Positions 1 through 13,400 of a stretch of DNA of 64,000 nucleotides are shown here, piece by piece. The position numbers were made by a program, and so were the translations under genes. The notes under the pieces were generated by a model. The model made no database searches and was not told where the DNA came from. It worked only from the letters and a program-made list of their open reading frames with translations. The stretch lies in contig CM049317.1 of the NCBI GenBank assembly GCA_026874595.1, positions 11,878,382 through 11,942,381 on the forward strand, given 5' to 3'. The stretch's first letter is position 1, and each line of letters begins with the position of its first letter. The stretch is from Sipunculus nudus. Taxonomy: Eukaryota; Annelida; Sipuncula; Golfingiida; Sipunculidae.

Positions 1-61
1 TTATCATCTCCTGCTTGGCCTAAAAACAAAGGCAAATATATGACGAAAACACGAATAGTAC

Positions 62-63
<2 letters not shown>

Positions 64-118
<55 letters not shown>
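64..118. repeat. (TA)n microsatellite
   Basis: Pure TA dinucleotide run. It yields artefactual YIYI open frames on both strands. Confidence 0.95.
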
Positions 119-121
<3 letters not shown>

Positions 122-411
122 AAGATATACCAGCGTGTCATAGAAGAGCAATACTAGGCCCTTTATATCACAAGATGAATGATTCTGTCCCAAGGTTTGA
201 GTGCATGTGTTTGACACGGAGCATATACTGTCGATTCTATGGTGAGTACTGTGACATAAAGATAACCGATATCACAAGGGTAAAATCTGTGGATATTTTG
301 TGTCATAACATGTTGCAATACTTCTGTTAGCATCTAAATGAAGAAACATATTTTAAATCATAATAATTATAATTTAAGGCTTTTCACGCATGATCACCCG
401 GATAAATGTTT
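119..411. other. no recognisable feature
   Basis: AT-rich sequence. I see no splice-bounded frame, RNA gene or known repeat here. Confidence 0.4.
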
Positions 412-418
412 TATAAAA
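412..418 (+). promoter_or_regulatory. possible TATA box
   Basis: TATAAAA lies 67 bases upstream of the ATG at 485, which opens a signal-peptide-like frame. In AT-rich DNA such a match is weak evidence alone. Confidence 0.2.
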
Positions 419-484
419 TCTCATAGTCTTTATAGTTAAAAAATATATACTGAACAGGAAAGTGTTATACAACGGTTAATTTTT

Positions 485-559
485 ATGATTGTAATGAATA
501 TTTTGTTAGTCCTTGCAATCTTTTATACAGATTCATCTGCCCTCAGTTTCGCGCTGCAT
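485..559 (+). CDS. speculative signal-peptide exon
   Basis: The ATG opens a frame beginning MIVMNILLVLAIFY with a hydrophobic core and a small-residue cleavage region (SSALS), as in a secretory leader. A GT at 560 (after CTG CAT) would be a phase-0 donor, matching the phase of the mini-exon gene that starts 5.5 kb downstream. No sequence links the two, and the frame also runs on to a stop at 665. It could be a 5' exon of that gene, a separate small secreted peptide, or chance. Confidence 0.22.
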
Positions 560-667
560 GTATCCAGGATCAATCAAAAAGATATTTGCGTAAACCATCT
601 CCCTTTGATTATGAACACAGATCGTGGTGTGGAAAGAAAAAACACTGAACATATAATTTTTATCTAA

Positions 668-3130
668 GATACACTTTTTAATTGTTATTGAATCTAAATT
701 CATATCAAATGGTTTTAATATTGTTAGTGTTTGCTCACAACTATAAGTGGATAAAAGAAAGATCAATTGCAGTATATTATTTCAAGATAAAAAAGAGGGG
801 GGACGCTGCATAATTTTTCTTTATAAAAACGATTCTTGCTTAATTTAACCACACAAGGCACAGTAATGAGTTGTGGCAAACATGGGTACATCCAGATCTC
901 CGTTGATCTATTAATTTATTAAGATTGTTTTTATGCATTCGGACATTTTAGTTGTGCAGATGTAAACTCATTAACATAAAGGTCCCTTTTTATCAAATAT
1001 GTAATCTAATATTTAAATCTTGAATGTTAGATAAGAGAAATATAATGACTGTGCAATGATCGGAGTAGAAAAGGTTAGCTGGTATATATAGATAAACATA
1101 TAATCTAGGCTTTAAGGGAAAGCAAAATGTAAAAGCTATAATGTTATTGAAGAGTAAGAGTTGTTGACATTGTTTTCTGTTATTAATCACCGTTATATAA
1201 ATTTCAGATGCGATAAACAATTTTAACAAAAGGTTATTTAGAATATGCAAACTTGCACCAAAGTGAAGTTACTGAAAATGCATTCCATATGAACAATGGG
1301 CTGTTTGCATGTGAACAGATCAATAATTCTATTCTAAACGCATCCTTTGCACAACCATCTGAATGGCGAATTTGTCACGTGTCACAAAAAGGCAGACGTG
1401 GCCCTCAATAAGACAAGTCAAGACCTATGAAGTCTTAGATCAGTGGCGCCATGCGAGGCAAGTCATGTTTCCATTTAAAGAATTCAACAGTGCCCGGTCA
1501 TTAGGTGTCCTCATCGAATCGTTATGTTAAACTAAGTGTGCAATACAGATTTGAAATATCCAATGATATTAACCATGAATGCAATAGCGTCAGACTATAT
1601 ATTAATTTATCCCGGTATAAATGCCAAAATGCCAAAGAACATTTTATTTATCTTTGAAACTTTGCAAATAAGCACTGCTTTCAGAGTTGCCTGCATTGAG
1701 TAAACCCAATCTATGCTCTCGAACATGAGTACTTATTGCGTGTCATTTATCAAAGACTGTGGGTATATGATGGTTGTATTTCACGGTTTTATGATCAGCA
1801 GGAATAACATTATTGAAATAAGACGCGTCTTCATAGTATTGCTCTCATTTGGTGTAAGACAGAAAAGCATGGTTATCTAATACTTATAAAGTGTACTTAG
1901 TCCACTTCTGTCCTAAGTGTCCTCTGATACCGCGTTGTGTATGACACTGTGTTATACCTCATATTAAAGGATATTGTTCTAACAATAACCTCGCCGATAC
2001 CCGAATGAATAATTTTTAATGTATGCATCATTTTGAGTGAATTTTGCCTAGTTACAAAATTGCGTGGAGGCTTCCACCTACAAGAGCCGATCTGCCTTCG
2101 CCAAAAACCGGAATGCATCCGTGCCCGCTTGGTGATGTACACAACACAGGCATGTGACACAATCGTAGGATGAATAAACACATAAACCCATATAAAAACT
2201 GCTTGTCACGCACGTCTTTGGTGCCACGGCTTATGCGAGACATGTTAAACACCCAGGGCCAGGTTTCTTATTAGCTTTTCCGAGCAACACTGGACATACT
2301 AGAAACGCAAAACTGTGTTTATCTTCTATATTATATCTGAGAATAAAAGAAATCTATCAGAAATTTTATTTACAAATGTCAAATCTGTCCAGTATTACTC
2401 ATAATACTTGTTATAAGGGTAGTTGTTGCTGCAAGGAACTAAAGTATTTACACTTTGTAAACATTGTGACTACTTGTCCTAGCTCATCTTACAACTACAC
2501 TCTAGAATAAGACGTATAGTGGACAAGAACTTTGAGGGGCCACATTTACAAGATAACTGTTTTCAACATCGCGGAGACCTGTTTATATTCTTGTTTAGCC
2601 GTCTGGATCATTCAGAGGAAAATCGCATCCTATCATTATACCTTTGAGATTTTATGAATACTTTTTCAATTATCCATAATACTGATAACTTTTACTGATA
2701 ATTTTCTTCTTACTAACAAATTATTGATACTTAAACTTTAAGTCCCGTTATTGTCTTTATATATAATTACCCATAGCTTAAGCGAGATACTCATTTGACT
2801 GAAACAGTATAGCTAGCAATACTGAGCATTTGAACCCGCCGTCATGAGAATTAATGTGTGTTCTATTAATTATTTACCCGTACAGGAATATTCATGCCCG
2901 TTGAAGAATTCAAATATTTCGCTAAATCACAGCAAACATGTGTCTTAAAGGCCTACTATATTACGACGTAAGCCAGATTGTAGGTTACAAGTTCAGATCA
3001 ATAATTAAATGGTAATAAATATAATGATTTAATCCAAATTCATGCCTATCGAATTATTGTCTCTTATCTATTTTCTTATAAATTTCCATAATTACTTGAT
3101 CAAATATATTTTTGGCACCTATCTCGTTAA
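668..3130. other. non-coding stretch, nothing recognised
   Basis: About 2.5 kb of AT-rich DNA without a convincing exon, RNA gene or mobile-element signature. Short open frames on the minus strand (for example 1,897-2,181) have no codon or domain support. Confidence 0.4.
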
Positions 3131-3134
3131 ATAT

Positions 3135-3191
<57 letters not shown>
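3131..3191. repeat. (TA)n microsatellite
   Basis: TA run interrupted once. It precedes the first SINE-like copy and is followed by a short stretch resembling the sequence beside the SINE at 61.2 kb. Confidence 0.9.
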
Positions 3192-3197
<6 letters not shown>

Positions 3198-3295
3198 CAT
3201 GTATATACATAAATGGAATATGCATACACAGAAAATCCGGTTCACTCGAGAACTCTACCCTTACGAACACTTTTATATGAATACCATGACGTCTG

Positions 3296-3490
3296 TTTGC
3301 TTGTTCCTATAAAAGTGTGCAAATAAACAGAGAGGTCTCGGATTAGCTGTAGCTCAGTGAATAGAGCCAGCGACCGGCAATCATGAATTGGATTGCAATC
3401 GGCACTGAATCATATTTTCAGTGTATTCATGTTCCATTTCTATAAAGAATGAACCAGCATGGCTATTCGCACATCTCTCTATATAATAAA
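3296..3490 (+). mobile_element. tRNA-derived SINE, diverged copy
   Basis: Contains TAGCTCAGTGAATAGAGC, a pol III A-box-like stretch, followed by GACCGGCAATC and the 3' body (TGTATTCATGTTCC, GAACCAGCATGGCTAT) shared with the copy at 3,580. The B-box region is degenerate. The leader (AAA-GTGTGCAAATA-ACAGAGAGGTC) is also shared with that copy, so the two are related units about 280 bp apart. Confidence 0.6.
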
Positions 3491-3579
3491 TGCACAACAC
3501 CAAAAAAGGCCTCCAGTTCTTCCTGTTGCATGCAACGTCGCTGTGCCGACACGTAGTGGTTAGCACTCTGATGTCACTT

Positions 3580-3764
3580 GGCTGGTTCTTTAAAAATGTG
3601 CAAATACACACAGAGGTCGGGGATCTGCTGTAGCTCAGTGGGTAGAGCAAGAGACCGGCAATCGTTAGGTCATCGGTTCGATTTCAAGCCCTTGTGACTT
3701 GACATTTCTGTGTATTCATTTCATTTATTTCATTTCTATATAGGGTGAACCAGCATTGCTATCC

Positions 3765-3840
<76 letters not shown>
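3580..3840 (+). mobile_element. tRNA-derived SINE with (CT)n(TA)n tail
   Basis: An A box (TAGCTCAGTGGGTAGAGC) and, about 30 bases on, a B box (GGTTCGATTTC) stand in tRNA spacing, but the flanks do not form a tRNA acceptor stem, so this is a SINE head and not a tRNA gene. The body ends GAACCAGCATTGCTATCC and runs directly into (CT)n at 3,769-3,814 and (TA)n at 3,815-3,840. A reverse-oriented relative with the same tail order lies at 61,053-61,325. Confidence 0.7.
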
Positions 3841-6021
3841 CAGGGACGGGATAATACTAATACATAAAAGTAATAATATCAGAAAATTACAAGTTTCAAA
3901 GTAAAAATCATATTAATATTAATAGACAAAATTTTTAATTAGTAGTAATAGTAATTTTAAAATAATCTAATAGAAAAATGGCTATTATTTACAACCCTTA
4001 ACTTATTTTATAATACATATTCAAACAAACCGCATTTTCAGCATAACATTAATAAAACGGTTGTTTATTCTGCGATATATAATCCTGTTAGTGTGTGTTT
4101 CATTTTATATTACACTATGGTGATGATAGCAGGTTTGTGGGGGAAAGTGACCATTAATTTTCCTCAGGATAAGTGATGTATCGCCACAGAATCATTGTAA
4201 AAATATCACATTTGCAATAATACAACTGCAGCTATGTTATAACTGAATGACTATATAGCTATTTTCTACTAGTAAAAAAGCAGTTATTTTATTTTGATTA
4301 TCCATATTGCATGTTGCATGGCACTGGAAAACGAAATAACTTACCTAAGGCTTTCTCTGCGAGTATAAATATTAAGGCAGGTAGAGCGAATCCCATTGTG
4401 TAGTGATATCATAATCTGTTCTGTACGACGGACTATACGGGTGCTTCAATTTTTGCCTTCCCTCAACGCCTATATGTGTATAGTCAGACTTTGGTCTGAC
4501 ACGATATCTACTGCTGGCTAAATATACCACTTGCCAATGGCATGTACATGTACCTAATCACAAAAGGCTGTACTGAAATCACTAGACCAACAATTCACTG
4601 TGTTGAAATTAATGCCGCATAATTGAACATTTATCATGGTGAGTACATGAACTGTTATAGAACATATTTGTGGCAGGTTTCAATTTTAAACTGTGAATTT
4701 GCTTCTCTCAATAACCAGTATAAATGCGTAAATTCCGAGCATTTATGGTTTACAATGAACTATATGCGCCCTCGATAAATCAAGTCTAATCAACTAGTTC
4801 ACATGATTTTTTAGAACTCACACGTCGCTATTTTTTTTAAACCAAAGTGAAAAAATATTTTGTAAAATATTTTATATGCAAGCTCGATATTCTCTTACAT
4901 AGGACTTTTATGAGCCAGCTAAAAATAAACATCTTAAAATATAAAGGTAGAACTCCTGATGAAAAACTCTTTGATTGCAATGATATATTTTACGCTTTAA
5001 TGTTAAGCATTGTCGAAATCTTTTTTTCAGACAATTACAAAAGTTTATATTTTGAGAATTACTCGTGACCTTTATTCCATATTTTATCACAGTTAATTAC
5101 ATTGTTGTCGGGGATTTAAGTTATTATTATCGTCGAAACCTGTAAATCTAAATCTATCAAAACGTTTAAAATTCATATTAGACTCAATAAAGTGTAAATT
5201 ACGTAACCTGTTACCATGATCTTTTTGATGGTGTATTTTCTTGAACTGTCACTACATTAAAAGAATTTTTATTTTATCAAAATTGAAAATTTCAATTTTA
5301 CGATAGCTAAAAAACATGATAGGGAAAACAGTTTTTAATATATTGTCATATAGTGTAATATCAGTCCCATAAACGTAACTCACTGTTACTGGGTGCTTGA
5401 ATAGTCTTTCTTTTTGAAGTTTTAAAATGTAAAAAAAAACTGTAAAATGAGTAATAAAGAATTACCCGGTTTACAATATTGCATACATTGTGCAGTATAA
5501 TATGAATATAAGGCCATTTTCGGAGTGACTCTAGATATATATAATCAGTTCCAAGGTTTCCAAGGTTCAAGCTTGGTATAAAGCAATGGTTTAAATGCAC
5601 CCGTTATGTTCAATTAAACGCAACTGAATTGATGTTTCAGATTATTGTTTTGTTTAATTCAAACAAGTGTTTTTGCTTACATCATAGATACCAAAGAGCC
5701 TCGTATGGAATGAATACCATTTTAGGTGCTCAAACGTACATGGAGAATGGAGAATAGAGACCAACAGTGCTTTTAGCACAAAATCTCATTGCTTAAGCAA
5801 ATATAAAATATTGATGTTTGAGTTCAATTAAGAAAAATGGTCCTGTAAATGTATTACCTTTTTATGCATTGGAATACTAATTGATTTGTTTATATTGTAT
5901 TGTATATAACTGAGACATACCTTTTTTCACAGTTCACTATAGTGACGAATCTAAACTAATATACAGTTCACGAAATAGATATATGATAGTATATCATTTT
6001 CCCTAATTGTTTTCCAACTAG
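3841..6021. other. non-coding stretch upstream of the mini-exon gene
   Basis: AT-rich. An open frame at 4,847-5,068 is low-complexity Lys/Ile/Phe with no splice context in phase 0. If the gene starting at 6,022 has further 5' exons here I could not identify them. Confidence 0.4.
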
Positions 6022-6111
6022 ACGGCCAGCTTAAAACGAATTTTGCGTAAAAAGTCAATTATGGGCTTCATGGAAAGCGAAGGGCAGAGGGATGATTCTC
6101 GGCGATCGAGG
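6022..6111 (+). CDS. exon A0 (diverged A repeat, 30 codons)
   Basis: Acceptor TTTTCCAACTAG, donor GTAAGT. Encodes SLKRILRKKS followed by an acidic/arginine tail, alignable with the A repeat (VSKRHMRKPSPEGS). It is 90 nt instead of 99 and is the most upstream exon I can support. Confidence 0.6.
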
Positions 6112-7417
6112 GTAAGTTTGACATATTGACCATGGTATGGTTTCATTCATGTGACTTAGTTTGCTCAATATAAATTGAAAGCCGCCATGCAGATTTTACA
6201 AACAAGAACAGGTTTGAAATAAATATAGCAACACAGGGTTCATGGGTTGTTGTAAAAAAAATATTATGCTATTTAGACCCCTAGAAACTTTCAAACACCG
6301 AAACTCAACACCGAGGTTAAGCACTGAAGAACGGATAGCGTGACAGGAACATGAATAAATCACACCTAGTACATACTCTTGTTTTTATGGAATAAACTGT
6401 GCCCGCAATTTACCAAAGTACATGCAATGTTAGGTGCAGAAAAATGAATTTGGATTTGATCACGCAATACATGAGTTCATGGTTATAATTCAACAGATAT
6501 AAAGAAATATAATATGTCGAAAACGGGTATCCCGTTTTATTCTTGCAGGGAGTTTCCAAACGGCATATGCGTAAACCATCACCAGAGGGCTCTACGGAAA
6601 GAGATTGGAGATCTCAGAGAGAGACAAGTGATTTTGAAGAGTTGAAGGTATATGGACAAAGAATGATACCATCTAATACTTTCGTTTATTATATATTTCA
6701 TAACCTGGTACAACAGGTTGTGTATGAACTTAGGTCAGATGATTCAACACTCATGGTAATAACAATATAAAAATGGTTTAATGTGAAATTATTCTCCATA
6801 GAAATATTCGGGTGCTCAGCACTGGGTGACAAGTAACGAAAGAGGAGACAGAGATGAAGATATTTCTAAGGTATTGTGTTAAGTATTGTAAATAGTCGAC
6901 AGCGACTTGATTGATAACATTTATTTCTATTCTAAGCAGATAACCTCACCCGGGCTGCCCCAAATATGAAGTATTCCGGGTTAAATCAAATGAAGGAGTG
7001 TAGAAAGAATTAGTATAAAGGCAAGTTCGTGGTAGTCATCATAAAAAGACCAGGCAAATTGTATAATAATGATCAACGAATTTCAGTCATTTCAATGAAT
7101 CCGTCATTTCGTGAAATCCGTGAAATCTTCACGAAATGCTTGATTACACGGTTTGCCTGTAACCCACATATATGAGGGAAAAATCATTACGTCTGTATTA
7201 TTCCTTTGCATATTACCCCTTACAGGTATTGTTCATACGGCATATGCACAAACCATCACCGGAGGGTTCAAGAGAAAGAGAGTGGAGATCACATAGAGAA
7301 ACGAGTGATTTTAAACAGTTGAAGGTATATTGGCAGAGATTGATTTCTTGGAATACTATAGTTAATGTTATGTTATAAAACGTAGAATATTGTGTTTTCT
7401 CAGACCGGATGATTCAT

Positions 7418-7463
<46 letters not shown>

Positions 7464-10400
7464 TATATGCTGGTATAAATTGTGATTTTCTCTATAGAAA
7501 TCTAGTTTTGTTCAGCGTCCTGTGACTAGTATGGTCAAAAAAGACGGGGGTGAAGAAAATACCAATGTGTTGTAAAATTTATTCACGCTTGATAACAAAG
7601 ACGGAGTGAAAAGACTTCTATTAGATAAAAAGACAATTAAGCAATAGCTATTTCTGCACAGTAAAGCGTCCAGTATTGCGTACGATTATCCAGGATAAAC
7701 GTACGAGATTAAGAAGTAACTTAGGTCCTGTAGTTCAAAGAACGTAAGGGAAGATCATTTAGGGTTGTGATCTTCAGTTTAAGTTGGGGCTAAGGTTCAT
7801 TATCTATTATTTTACTTGTATTTTGGGCTCAACGACCAAAGAAAAAAAAAGATGTTCAGAATTAATTCGTAGGGGTAAAAAAGTTTCAGATTCACTTTAA
7901 ATTTTAGTTATGCATATTACCGAGTAACCGGCCTGTTGTCTTGGGTTGAGCACAGGACTCATTGTGGGAAGCTCGTGAGTTCGAGTCTCGTTGGTGTGCT
8001 CAAAGAGTGCGCCTTTCTAGGGTTCCTTTATGGCATGAGACATTTGCTACATTGGGTTATATGCATAGAAGTGGTAGGGAATGCATACGACAGTATTGTA
8101 CGATTCTGTGTTATTTTACTCCTTGAAGGTAATCATTAAGAGTCATTTGCATGAACCTTCATTGCAGGGTTCGATGGGTGGAGAATGGAGATCACACTGG
8201 GAGCACAACGGTTCTCAACGGCTGAAGGTACACTAAAGTGCTTCTCTTTAATGTTTAGTGCTTGACGTTGAAAAGAGTATTTATTTCAATGAAAGATCCA
8301 TTGGTCACATATGTAACAGTAAGAGGATTAGGTACAGCATAAAATACTGTCCATGTAGAAACCTCCAGATACTGAGCATCATAAAACCAGTGAGGAAGCG
8401 AGAGATGAAGAGGGAGGAAGAATGAAGGTATTGTGAAAAGCCACTTTACTTTCATTGTTTCGACGAAATGAACCTTCTAAAGTAAATAGGAGTGTATAAC
8501 AAGAGTATAATACCTGAAATATAATGTTCAAAATATCAAATATCAAAGCATTTAAAGCCGATGGATTAACAAAACAATTCTCTAAAAATGACAAGTGACC
8601 ATAAGAAAATAAACACCCTGAAGCACGTGTTGAAGTCAAAATCTGAATCGGGACACTGTCATAGGATAAAATAGAACTGTAAAAATGTAATCATATTCGA
8701 CATAAACAGAAATTAATCACACGTTGGCATCCTTCTGGTAATTCGATCACGGTAATAACATATGTCTGCTATCTATCAGTGTACACGTGTAACTGGTGAA
8801 GTAAGTGAGACTGAAATTGAATACCTATCTGAGAACTATAATAAAGCAACTGATGCAGGAAAGCTGCACTATATTCCGTATTTGTTCACTTTTTGCAGGA
8901 AGTCTCTAAACGACTTTTGCGGAAACCGTCGCCGGAGGGGTCAAAGGAAAGAGAGTGGAGATCACAGAGAAAGCCAACTGATTCCGGACTATTAAAGGTA
9001 TATATTCAGAAGATGATGACACAAAATGTCTACTTAAGTTTTCATTTGAAAAAATTTCTTGTAAAATGGTTAATCATGAAGTGCCCAGGTATTGTTTAAA
9101 CCATGAATTCCAGGAAAAGTTACCAGAGCTCTCGATAAACGTCCTACAGAGATAATAGACAAAGATTGGAAATAGGTGGTCACTTTCACTAACGAAACAA
9201 CCATGTATATCTTTTGTGAAAACCTAGTAGTGTCTTCCTTTATTTGATATTTTAAGCGTTCACTTTAAAAAAACGCATATATTTCTACAATGGGTTGTTG
9301 GTCATAGATGTAACGGTATGAGAAATCGGCTGATTGTGAAATATTTTCTCTGCAGAAATCTCAAGACACCAAGCATTATATGACTAGTGAGGAAGCTGGA
9401 GATCAAGATGAAGTAAAACCCAAGGTACTGTGAAAACCAACACTTTCACAGTTACGAGGAGTGGCGGTGTTCACGTTTTCCGCTAGACAGAAAACTAACT
9501 CCGATAGGAAGGTGGTTCTGCTAATCTGAAAACATCAACCTCGGAAGAAATTCTCTATAATAAAGTGGAGGTTATGAGAAGGATATGGTTCATGAAGGAG
9601 GATGTTTAAATAGACAGAAAACTTTAACGACTTTTTTCTGAATATGTAACCATTGGGCATTAAAATGCACCCCATTAAATAAAGTACTTAAAATTATGTA
9701 TCAGTACATTATCAAATAGCTAAAATGGAACACCGAGGCAAAACCTTGATAACGTCACATTTCTAATGCGCGATGAACAGAAATAAATCTCACAAAATAT
9801 GATACAGCATATCTTTGACCTTTATACCAAATACAGTAAGTGATTTTGAAACTGATTACTTATCAGAGAACTGAAAAAAAATCTGTAATTTCTTTAATTT
9901 CTTCTTCTTTCAGGACGTTTCCAAACGGCATATGCGTAAACCGTCTCCAGAGGGTTCAAGAGAAAGAGAGTGGAGATCACAAAGAGAGGCCAATCATTCT
10001 GCACAGTTGAAGGTATATCGGCAGAGGGTGAGGCAATGTACAGCTACCCTAATATGTATTTTAGAGAAATATGTTCACAAAACCTCAGTGGTGCTTTCGT
10101 CAGTCGAAGCTAAGGTATAGTTTAGATGAGAATAATCGTGGTGTCTGCGTTTTACCATAACAGAAAGGAGGGCATCAAACAAAGCTATCCATATTTATAA
10201 TTGAAGCACAATTAAACAGTTTACCTCAACTGTATTGTTTGAGACTATATAGACCATAATAGTCTATAAGCATTTGATATAAACTCATGAATAAGATCGT
10301 ATTTCTTCGCTAGGTATAAGGAAGAGCGATGCACTTTTTTTGTTAATATACCTGTCATATATATGCGGGGTTTATACCGAAAAAATGTGATGTAGCAGAA

Positions 10401-13400
10401 CTTCCTGATAAAGTAATAGAGGGACTATTCAGGATTCAGAAAATTGTGAAATGGCAGCTGACACTTCTGCAACAAGGAACAATATTCAAATATCACCGCG
10501 CGACTCGATGATTGGTGCTAAACAAAACAGAAGCATTATTTGCGGCTTCTTCGTGGTTTCCCGTGCCCATTGTAATATGTAATATTTTAGGTCAATTGCC
10601 GAAACGGATATTGAAAATGTAAATATTACTAGATTTTGTAAAAGCATACAGACTAATAAAAAATATATGCGGTTTTCTTGTACCATTCAATATTATTTTA
10701 CGTCTTGCAGGTAAGTATTAAACGGCATTTGCATGAGCCCCCATGGAGAGCTTCGACAAACAGAGAACGTGGATCCCAAGTGGAGTCTGTAGTTTTCAAT
10801 CAGTTGAAGGTACGCAAGCATTATCTATGGGAAGATAATATTCCCATATTTGATATGTTAACACTTGTATTTGAAAAAGGGTATTTGTATCCATGAAAGA
10901 AAGAGCCATTAGAAATATATGCAACAATGTAACAAGCCTGCTGATTAATTTATAATGAAATATTTTCTCTGCAGAAATGCCAGGGTAATGAGCTCAATAT
11001 GACTATTGAGAAAGAAGGTGCGGAAAATGAAGACAGAACAAAGGTATTTTAAAATTTCACTCATATCTCAGTGTTACTTCAGGCCGGAGGTGATGTTCAC
11101 TTTAATCTATTAGACATGAATTTTCTCGTCTGATCTAACGATGTGTTGGCTCTAAATAAGCACCAACACCAGTAAAAGACTCTCCAAGTAAATTAAGTGA
11201 ATTTCAATGTACAATTATATAGATAATGTTCAATAACCTAAGTTAAAAACTCAAAATAAGGCATCTGTGATCAGTGGCCATTAAGCAGCAACAGCTTTAG
11301 GCGAATGCTGCAGCGAAAATTTCCTATAGATCATGAGTATGCACGCTATCAAACAGCAAGTGATGGAATAAAAATACAGAATGTTAAAGAACATAGTAAG
11401 TCGTTTAGATGTGCTATGGACAGGAACAAATAGGAATTTATGGAAAACGCGTCCGCAATATACATCAAGGTACATGAAGTGTTAGGAGCAGTACGTGATG
11501 TTTTTCATTTGCTAACTTATCAGCGACGAGAGATAGAAAGCAATGAATAAAAAGAAATTATTTGTCAATGTAACATCCCGTATTCCTCCTTGCAGGTTAT
11601 TTCGAAACGGCATATGCGTAAACCGTCACCGGAGGGTACAAGGGAAAGAGAGGGGAGAAAACAGAGAGATTCAGAAGTTTTGGAACGTTCAAAGGTATAT
11701 AGCAGGGGGTGACCCTATGGAATTCGTCCATTTAGGTTTCTTTTTATTTCTCTCTTTCTTTTAGAATAATGGTAAGTTACTCAAAGATACACCAGTAGAT
11801 TTGGCTCTATGTGAAATGACTTTTGTCCATAGAAATCTTGAGCATTGTTTTATGACCCTTGACAAGTAATGAAAAAAAACGGAGTTGATAAATTACCCAG
11901 CCACTGTATATTCCATTAATTATTAATTACAGCGACCGAATGGGAGAACCATTCATTTTATTAGGTAAACATTCAGAGGTACCTTTAAAGTAAATAAGGA
12001 AATGTAGTCTACAGAAATTTTCTCTGAATTCCACGGGTGTTTTTTCGTTAGACGAAGGTGGGGATGAAGCTCCGACAAATTACTAACTCTTGGCATTTTA
12101 CCACGAGAAAAGTAAATGGCAGGTCTAGTAAAACAACAAATGATATATGAACTCAGTTTCACTTTCAGGTAAAGTAATTTGACATACTCATAGTAAACTA
12201 ATGAAAAGACCCAGTTTATTGCTAGTGAAATGAGAGATCAATGAAATGCTTTTGTATTCCTGTCACAAATATCGTGGGCTCAACAAAAAAGGAAAAGATT
12301 ACATTTAAATCCCTGGGCAAAGCAATCACTGTACTTAGACGTCTCCTTGATTTTGTTTATTAAAATAAATTTGCTTCAATTATCCATTCTATATTTTTAC
12401 ATTTTATTTAGTTGCAGTAGTGAAAATGCTCTGTTTTATTTATCAAAGATGTAGGGTAGAATGAAGCATATGCAGAGGTATACGTTGTTCATTTTAGGCA
12501 TTATATTTTTTCTTTAAGGGCGTCTTCAAATTGCATTTGCGTAAACCCTCGCCAAATGGTTCAAGGAAAAGTGATAGGGAATCACAGGAGGAGCCAAATG
12601 AGTCTGAACAGTCCAAGGTGTGAAAGCATGGTGGTCACCATGTCATTTCATGTTTACTTTATGTTTTTGTGCTTGACCTTTAGTTAACATCATTCTTTTT
12701 GACAAAGAACTAATTCCCTGATGATACAGTACGTTACACTGTAGGAAAGTGTAGTCCAGAGAATAAGTTATGATATCTGAATGTCAAACTGTGGAACATT
12801 TTCACGTTGTGTGACAGCGGTTAAACGTATACTGTAAGAGAGGCGTCGTGTTGGCTGCGAATCTCAGTCAGCATTAGCTGGTAAAACATCTTTACGGCAT
12901 CTTTACTGCTCATTCCTTTTCTAGGTTTAAAAAAGCAGGTAAATTGATGTGATTTGATACATATTAATTTCTATTTTTGCGATGATTTCCTATTGTACTG
13001 GAGGTTGGTCCTCACGTGACATATATATGCTTGCGTGCATATATTGCGCTAGTGGGGTTTGTTCATGTATGGTGATCAGGAGGTAAAATAACAAAAGTGT
13101 TCTTATTAGGATTTGGTCAGTAATATCACATCTGATTGACTTGCGATAAATTTGTAATAAAGGCCATTTAAGGTAGGGTTATTCCTCAAAATCTTCAGAG
13201 AAATTGTTGCCATACAATTGCTGGTGAATAGGTGCATTGTTTAAAATGTAAACGATGAGTGATGATCCGGCGGGGCATACTCTATTTATTATGATGTTAG
13301 GATCGTATAAAAACAAAAACAATACTACTTCTATACTTTTTTAAATGCCTATCTGTTGTGGGATATGATGTCGTACTAATAGACTACCAAATGTCACAGT

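Noticed and set aside
40-330. Open frames with YIYIYI repeats (also at 3,054-3,312, 16,345-16,557, 27,437-27,769, 34,485-34,685, 61,042-61,356)
   Set aside because: They are translations of (TA)n microsatellites, open on both strands by composition.
3350-3416. tRNA gene
   Set aside because: A and B boxes are tRNA-like, but no acceptor stem closes and the copies share a non-tRNA 3' body, so they are SINEs. The same applies to 3,626-3,700.
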